Shown here piece after piece: positions 5,894 through 10,710 of a DNA stretch of 10,710 bases. Source of the stretch: CAYVKY01 sp964452115 (GTDB taxonomy: Bacteria > Bacteroidota > Ignavibacteria > Tepidaquicellales > Tepidaquicellaceae). Each line of letters opens with the position of its first letter. Within the stretch, counting starts at the first letter, position 1. The position numbers and the translations under genes were made by a program. Where the stretch lies: the NCBI GenBank assembly GCA_964452115.1, contig CAYVKY010000078.1:1-10710 (forward strand). Direction: 5' to 3'. Below the pieces are notes generated by a model. The model made no database searches and had not been told where the DNA came from. It saw only the letters and a list, made by a program, of their open reading frames with translations.

Positions 5894-8752
5894 ATGGAAC
5901 AGAATATTATCAGTGACAGATTTATTGACAGGCACATAGGACCTGGAGAGAGTGAAATTAATGAAATGCTAAAAGTAATCGGGGCGGATTCATTAGATAG
6001 TCTGATTGAACAGACGATACCCGAAAATATCAGGAATAAACGGAAACAGAAATACTTTGAGGCGATGAGTGAATTCGATTTCCTGAAAAAATTAAATAAA
6101 ACCGCAAAGAAGAATAAAATTTTTAAATCCTACATCGGACTAGGATATCATCCTGTTATCCTTCCGAAAGTTATACAAAGGAACATACTGGAAAATCCGG
6201 GCTGGTACACTCAGTACACTCCCTATCAGGCTGAAATATCGCAGGGAAGACTTGAAGCGCTGATGTCTTATCAGACTGTCATTAGCGACATGACCGGACT
6301 TCCCATCGCAAATGCATCGCTGCTTGATGAAGGCACTGCAGCGGCTGAAGCAATGCTGATGGCTCATTACCATACTAAAAACAAGAATGCAAATGTGTTT
6401 TATGTGTCGGATAAAACTTTTAAACAAACTATTGATGTAATTATCACGAGAGCAGAACCGCAGAATATTGTTGTCAAAGTTGCAAGTCCCGATAAATTTG
6501 AACTGAATGAAAATGTATTCGGAATATTAGTGCAGACGCCCGATATTAACGGTGAAATATATGACTATACCGGACTTTTTGCAAAAGCAAAAGAGAAAAA
6601 TATTTACAGCATAATCGCTTCGGACATTATGGCGCTTGTTCTTTTCAAAACGGCAGCGGAAATGGGAGCTGATATTGCAATAGGCAGCACACAAAGATTC
6701 GGCGTGCCGATGATGTACGGCGGACCTCACGCTGCATACTTTGCCACAAAAGATGAATTTAAAAGATATATGCCGGGAAGAATAATAGGTCTGTCAATTG
6801 ATAATGCCGGTAATCCTGCTTTCAGAATGGCACTACAGACGAGAGAGCAGCACATTAAACGTGAAAAGGCAACAAGTAACATCTGCACTGCACAGGTACT
6901 CCTGGCAATTATGGCAGCAATGTATGCCGTTTATCACGGACCGTGCGGACTGACAGGAATTGCCGAAAGAATTTTCAGGCTAACGGCATATATGCGCGAA
7001 AAACTTGCCTCGATAGGAATGAAATTTATTAATGATTCATTCTTCGATACGGCAACAATTGAAATAAGCGATAGAAACTTAATTGATAAAATTAATACCG
7101 AAGCTGTTAAGAACGAAATAAACTTCAGAGTGGAAGAAAATTTAATCGGTATTTCACTAAACGAAACAACAAGCATAAAAGACGTTGATGAAATCGTAAA
7201 GATATTTGAAAACGCAACGGGCAAAAAGGCATCAAGTGTTACTTTAAATAATACACTTAAACCATCTGATTTATATACAAGAAAGACGTTATTCTTAACG
7301 CATAAAATATTTACCAGATATTACAGCGAAATGGAATTTATGCGCTATCTGAAATCGCTTGAAAATAAAGACCTTTCACTTACAGGTTCGATGACTCCGC
7401 TCGGTTCCTGCACAATGAAACTAAATGCAGCGGTTGAATTTGCCGGATTAACAATGCCGGAATTTACGGAAATTCATCCTTTTGCTCCTGACAATCAGGC
7501 AGAGGGATATACAGAAATGATTAACGAACTTGGCGAAAGACTTTTGGATGTAACGGGATTTTCGGGAATCACTTTCCAGCCTAATGCAGGCGCGCAGGGT
7601 GAATACACCGGACTGATGATTATTAGAAAATATCATATTGCCAATGGAAATCCGCAGCGCAATGTGGTTTTAATTCCTGAATCCGCACACGGCACAAATC
7701 CGGCAAGCGCAGTAATGGCCGGAGGCAAAGTTGTTGTAGTTGCCTGCGATGAATTAGGAAATATTGATACCGGTGACCTGAGAAAGAAAGCAGAAGAAAA
7801 CAAAGAAAATCTTTCAGCGCTTATGGTAACGTATCCGTCAACACACGGAGTTTTTGAAGAAAAAATCATTGAAATCTGCAATATAATTCACGAATGCGGC
7901 GGGCAGGTTTATATGGACGGCGCGAATATGAATGCACAGGTCGGTTACACTTCGCCTGTGAGCATCGGCGCTGATGTGTGCCACCTGAATCTGCATAAAA
8001 CATTTGCAATCCCTCACGGCGGCGGCGGTCCGGGAGTCGGTCCGGTGGCTGTTGCCGAACATCTTGTAAAATTCCTTCCCGGGAATGTGTATCATAAAAA
8101 TAATAAGGATGCTATGAATGCAGTTTCATCGGCATTCTACGGCAGTGCAGGCGTGCTTTCAATTCCTTATGCTTACGTGCTTTTAGCCGGAAGCGAAGGA
8201 CTCAAAAAAGCAACGGCTGTTGCCATATTAAATGCTAATTATATTAAAGAAGCATTGAAGGATTATTATCAGGTGCTATATGCGGGCTCGAAAGGCAGAG
8301 TGGCTCACGAAATGATTCTTGATGTAAGACCATTCAAACACACAACAAAAGTTGATGTGGAAGATATTGCAAAACGTCTGATGGATTACAGTTTTCACGC
8401 GCCGACGGTATCGTTTCCGGTACACGGAACTTTGATGGTTGAGCCCACAGAAAGCGAATCCAAATACGAACTCGACAGGTTTATTAATGCAATGATAAGC
8501 ATAAGAAAAGAAATTGATGAAATTGAAAAAGGAAATATGAGCAGTGAAGATAATATGCTCGTGAATGCACCGCATACTGCGCTTGAAGTAACCCGTGAAG
8601 ACTGGACACATCCATATTCACGAAGAAACGCTGCATATCCGGTGGATAACCTTAAGAATAATAAATTCTGGCCTTCGGTCGGAAAAATCAATAATGCGTT
8701 CGGAGACAGAAATCTCGTATGCAAATGGCCTGAAGACAAAGAAGTTAAGTAA
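5894..8752 (+). CDS. gcvP: Glycine dehydrogenase (decarboxylating), fused P-protein
   Basis: P-protein of the glycine cleavage system: a PLP enzyme that decarboxylates glycine and passes the aminomethyl group to the lipoyl arm of H-protein, supplying one-carbon units to tetrahydrofolate. The 952-aa length is that of the single-chain form; both halves (GcvPA-like about 1-440, GcvPB-like about 455-952) are intact. Landmarks are FIDRHIGPGESEINEML near the N-terminus, YTPYQAEISQGR (108-119), NASLLDEGTAAAEAM, SMTPLGSCTMKLN (499-511), the PLP site HLNLHKTF with K702, then the loop PHGGGGPGVGP (707-717), and NAFGDRNLVCKWP near the C-terminus. The ATG matches the family N-terminus; no Shine-Dalgarno is evident. 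It is followed by a terminator, and gcvT and gcvH are absent nearby, so it appears to be transcribed alone. Confidence 0.98.
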   Translation: MEQNIISDRFIDRHIGPGESEINEMLKVIGADSLDSLIEQTIPENIRNKRKQKYFEAMSEFDFLKKLNKTAKKNKIFKSYIGLGYHPVILPKVIQRNILENPGWYTQYTPYQAEISQGRLEALMSYQTVISDMTGLPIANASLLDEGTAAAEAMLMAHYHTKNKNANVFYVSDKTFKQTIDVIITRAEPQNIVVKVASPDKFELNENVFGILVQTPDINGEIYDYTGLFAKAKEKNIYSIIASDIMALVLFKTAAEMGADIAIGSTQRFGVPMMYGGPHAAYFATKDEFKRYMPGRIIGLSIDNAGNPAFRMALQTREQHIKREKATSNICTAQVLLAIMAAMYAVYHGPCGLTGIAERIFRLTAYMREKLASIGMKFINDSFFDTATIEISDRNLIDKINTEAVKNEINFRVEENLIGISLNETTSIKDVDEIVKIFENATGKKASSVTLNNTLKPSDLYTRKTLFLTHKIFTRYYSEMEFMRYLKSLENKDLSLTGSMTPLGSCTMKLNAAVEFAGLTMPEFTEIHPFAPDNQAEGYTEMINELGERLLDVTGFSGITFQPNAGAQGEYTGLMIIRKYHIANGNPQRNVVLIPESAHGTNPASAVMAGGKVVVVACDELGNIDTGDLRKKAEENKENLSALMVTYPSTHGVFEEKIIEICNIIHECGGQVYMDGANMNAQVGYTSPVSIGADVCHLNLHKTFAIPHGGGGPGVGPVAVAEHLVKFLPGNVYHKNNKDAMNAVSSAFYGSAGVLSIPYAYVLLAGSEGLKKATAVAILNANYIKEALKDYYQVLYAGSKGRVAHEMILDVRPFKHTTKVDVEDIAKRLMDYSFHAPTVSFPVHGTLMVEPTESESKYELDRFINAMISIRKEIDEIEKGNMSSEDNMLVNAPHTALEVTREDWTHPYSRRNAAYPVDNLKNNKFWPSVGKINNAFGDRNLVCKWPEDKEVK

Positions 8753-8771
8753 TTATAAAAATTATAAAACG

Positions 8772-8810
8772 AAACGGGTTGACTTATAAAAATCTCAACC
8801 CGTTTTTGTT
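8772..8810 (+). terminator. Intrinsic terminator after gcvP
   Basis: AAACGGGTTGA (8772-8782) pairs with TCAACCCGTTT (8795-8805) around a 12-base loop, followed by T-rich sequence TTTTTGTT (8803-8810). The GC-rich middle of the stem and the T-tract make it a strong Rho-independent terminator 20 bases after the gcvP stop. Its T-tract ends only 3 bases before the ATG of the next gene. Confidence 0.92.
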
Positions 8811-8813
8811 AAT

Positions 8814-10304
8814 ATGCAGATGAAAGAAAAACACATAAAATATATTTTCATAATATTTTTGCTTGTGCTGCCTGCCTGTATTGCATTTACAAGGATACTG
8901 CCGTTTATTGACCTGCCTTTCAGATTGATGGCATCTACAATTTTCAGATATTACGATTCTGCGGATTATCTTTTTAATCAATACTACACTATACCTACAC
9001 TTTTCAAATCAAATGTTTTTCATTTGATTTTCTGTTCGCTGAAGATATTTCCCGATGTAGAAACAGCTGACAAAATTTATTACATAATTTATTTTGTGAG
9101 CTTTCCTGTTCTTCTTTATTTTCTGATAAAAAAACTCGGAGGGAATAAATGGTATTCATTTCTTGGTTTTTTTGTCGTTTTCAGTTTTGAAGTGAACTGG
9201 GGATTTGCAGATTATTCAATGTCAATTTCGGCACTATTGATATTTCTTATGATAGTGTTATTTGCTTTAAAAAAGAAAAATATATTAGGCGCGCTTTTTT
9301 GTGCTGCTGCCATTATAGCAACATTCTTTATACATTTTCAAACAGCAATATATGAAATTGTGCTGCTGCTGATTTCTGTTATTCTGGTTTTCAGAAAAGA
9401 CCTGAAAAAAATTCTTTTGTATGCTGCCGCCGTAATACCTTCGTTAATTCTCATGGCATACGTGTATCTGCTCGATTCGAACAGAGGTCACGAGGATTTG
9501 CTTAGTTATCTTAAAAATTATTATGTTAATGATTACCCTGCAGAACTGATTACACGATTAAAAAACCTTTTCTTTATTATGAATTATCATCTTGGTGAAA
9601 AACCATACGGTGTAATTATCGGGTTATGCGTATCTGCAATTATTATATTACCTGTCACTTATCTGCTTTTCAAAAAGAAACTAAAATTTAATTTCAGAGA
9701 AGTTCCTGAAATCTTATTATCCACTTCGATTATATTTTATTTTATTCTTCCCGATATAATTCCCGGACAGAATCTTATCAGCAGCAGATTTGTAATATTA
9801 ATTTATATCGGTCTGATATTATTTATTTCAAAAGCAGCAATCAGTGATTTACAGTTTTCAAAATATTTAAAAATGATTACAGTTTTGTTGTTAATATTCT
9901 TTGCTGTCACTGTTGATTATTTTTGGGGATTCAATAAGGCTGCTGAAGGATTTGATAAGAAATTATTTGAAGGGACTGAAGGAAAATCAGCGCTTACTTC
10001 AATTATTGATAAAAGAATGTACCGCGGCAGTCCCGTGTTTGTGCATTTCGAGAATTATTACACCGTATGGACAAAAAAAATAAGTACAGGCTTGACTGAC
10101 TACAGGTACGGGATTATCAGAAGAAACGTCAGTAAAGAAATTTTACCCGAATTTGACCCATGGAGTAAATTTTCAGATTATCCGGCGGCACGATATACTA
10201 ATGCCGGATATCTGCTCTTAAAAAGTGACAGCGAAATCAACGATGGTTTATTTAAAATTGTAAATTCATCAGGGGATTGGAAACTTTATAAAAGGAACAA
10301 TTAA
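8814..10304 (+). CDS. Polytopic membrane protein, possibly GT-C glycosyltransferase-like
   Basis: A 496-aa integral membrane protein with roughly 9-11 hydrophobic segments up to about residue 370, then a soluble, probably extracytoplasmic C-terminal domain (about 371-496). The first loop after TM1 reads ILPFIDLPFRLMA (28-40), with D33 in the place where many GT-C/PMT-like proteins have an essential acidic residue. Other landmarks are VNWGFADYSMS (128-138), HFQTAIYE (174-181) and an ILPDIIPGQ...SSRF loop (311-326), which resemble a broad family of uncharacterised bacterial 'DLP.H' membrane proteins; the usual His after DLP is Arg here. A lipid-linked sugar transferase role is therefore possible but unproven. 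The start could equally be the second Met (8820). The gene starts 3 bases after the gcvP terminator, with no room for a conventional leader or Shine-Dalgarno. Confidence 0.8.
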   Translation: MQMKEKHIKYIFIIFLLVLPACIAFTRILPFIDLPFRLMASTIFRYYDSADYLFNQYYTIPTLFKSNVFHLIFCSLKIFPDVETADKIYYIIYFVSFPVLLYFLIKKLGGNKWYSFLGFFVVFSFEVNWGFADYSMSISALLIFLMIVLFALKKKNILGALFCAAAIIATFFIHFQTAIYEIVLLLISVILVFRKDLKKILLYAAAVIPSLILMAYVYLLDSNRGHEDLLSYLKNYYVNDYPAELITRLKNLFFIMNYHLGEKPYGVIIGLCVSAIIILPVTYLLFKKKLKFNFREVPEILLSTSIIFYFILPDIIPGQNLISSRFVILIYIGLILFISKAAISDLQFSKYLKMITVLLLIFFAVTVDYFWGFNKAAEGFDKKLFEGTEGKSALTSIIDKRMYRGSPVFVHFENYYTVWTKKISTGLTDYRYGIIRRNVSKEILPEFDPWSKFSDYPAARYTNAGYLLLKSDSEINDGLFKIVNSSGDWKLYKRNN

Positions 10305-10358
10305 ATAATATTTATATATTGATTTAAAATTGGTATTTTATTAAATCGTAAAAAAAAT

Positions 10359-10710
10359 ATGACTATAAAAGAAATATTAAATAATTATAATACAATTGCA
10401 GTTGTAGGATATTCTGACAACCCGCAGCGCGATTCGCATGAAATCGCATTGCAGATGAAACAGTATGGATATAATATAATTGGCGTAAATCCCGCTCTTG
10501 CAGGAAAGACAATTGACGGAATAAAATGTTACGGCACGCTTTCTGACATAGAAGAAGAAATTGATATTGTTGACATATTCAGACGCAGTGAATTTGTTCC
10601 GGAAATTGTTGCTGAAGCAAATAAAATGAAAAATAAACCTGTGATAATTTGGGCTCAGCTGGGTGTTATCAGCAGCGAAGGAGCAGAACTTGCAAAAAAA
10701 TACGGTTTCC
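10359..10710 (+). CDS. CoA-binding domain protein (YccU-like), 3' end outside the window
   Basis: The first 117 residues of a small Rossmann-fold CoA-binding protein, of a family usually about 140 aa long, so about 20-25 residues are missing. Visible features are the nucleotide-binding start TIAVVGYSDNPQRDSHEIA (12-30), YNIIGVNPALAGKTIDG (38-54), the VDIFRRSEFVPEIV strand-helix unit (71-84) and IIWAQLGVISSEGAELA (96-112). These line up with E. coli YccU (TIALVGASDKPDRPS, VDVFRNSE, LWLQLGV). The domain resembles the CoA-binding part of succinyl-CoA synthetase alpha, but the stand-alone protein's function is not established. The ATG at 10359 is 54 bases after the preceding stop, with an A-run and no clear Shine-Dalgarno. 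Confidence 0.93.
   Translation, partial: MTIKEILNNYNTIAVVGYSDNPQRDSHEIALQMKQYGYNIIGVNPALAGKTIDGIKCYGTLSDIEEEIDIVDIFRRSEFVPEIVAEANKMKNKPVIIWAQLGVISSEGAELAKKYGF

Noticed and set aside
6140..8739. Several - strand open frames of 62-114 codons opposite gcvP
   Set aside because: They mirror the codon pattern of the intact gcvP gene and their translations resemble no protein family.
9901..10083. 60-codon + strand open frame inside the membrane-protein gene
   Set aside because: It lies in another frame fully within a longer coding region and has no recognisable product.
1..10710. CRISPR arrays, insertion sequences, attachment sites or defence genes
   Set aside because: No regularly spaced repeats, transposase or integrase motifs or target duplications were seen; gene content is housekeeping with uniform AT-rich composition.

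Overview
The window reads as an ordinary housekeeping stretch of a chromosome from an AT-rich bacterium. The Bacteroidota/Ignavibacteriota/Chlorobiota side of the tree fits best. The signs are that most genes lack a clear Shine-Dalgarno sequence, that YidC has Lys instead of Arg in the insertase groove, that Lgt is of a divergent type, that the tmRNA does not encode its CCA end, and that the glycine dehydrogenase is a single fused chain. This placement is inference, because no phylogenetic search was possible.

Layout. Bases 1-334 hold most of a tmRNA (ssrA) on the + strand, with its 5' end cut off by the window edge. It encodes the tag ANNNYALAA and ends at a hairpin terminator (about 336-376) shared with the converging yidC gene. 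On the - strand, 393-5653 carries seven genes read leftwards: hisS, an unrecognised 137-aa gene, lgt, rpmH (51 aa), rnpA, yidD and yidC. Junctions are tight (TAATG between the unknown gene and lgt, ATGA between rnpA and yidD, short gaps elsewhere). The exception is an 81-base gap between lgt and rpmH, which contains an 18-base palindrome. A 240-base intergenic region then separates hisS from the divergent + strand gene gcvP (5894-8752). gcvP ends in a strong terminator, followed almost at once by a gene for a 496-aa polytopic membrane protein (8814-10304). The start of a CoA-binding (YccU-like) protein runs off the right edge.

How the genes relate. rpmH-rnpA-yidD-yidC is the widely conserved cluster that makes ribosomal protein L34, the RNase P protein and membrane-insertion factors. 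Here it lies downstream of hisS and lgt, so translation, tRNA processing and membrane/lipoprotein biogenesis genes sit together, with the ribosome-rescue RNA next door. GcvP supplies one-carbon units from glycine, but no gcvT or gcvH is in the window.

I found no mobile element, CRISPR array, defence system or other obviously new system. The points most worth a second look are the unknown gene between hisS and lgt, the repeated sites upstream of gcvP, the palindrome before rpmH, and the terminator that sits 3 bases ahead of the membrane-protein start codon.
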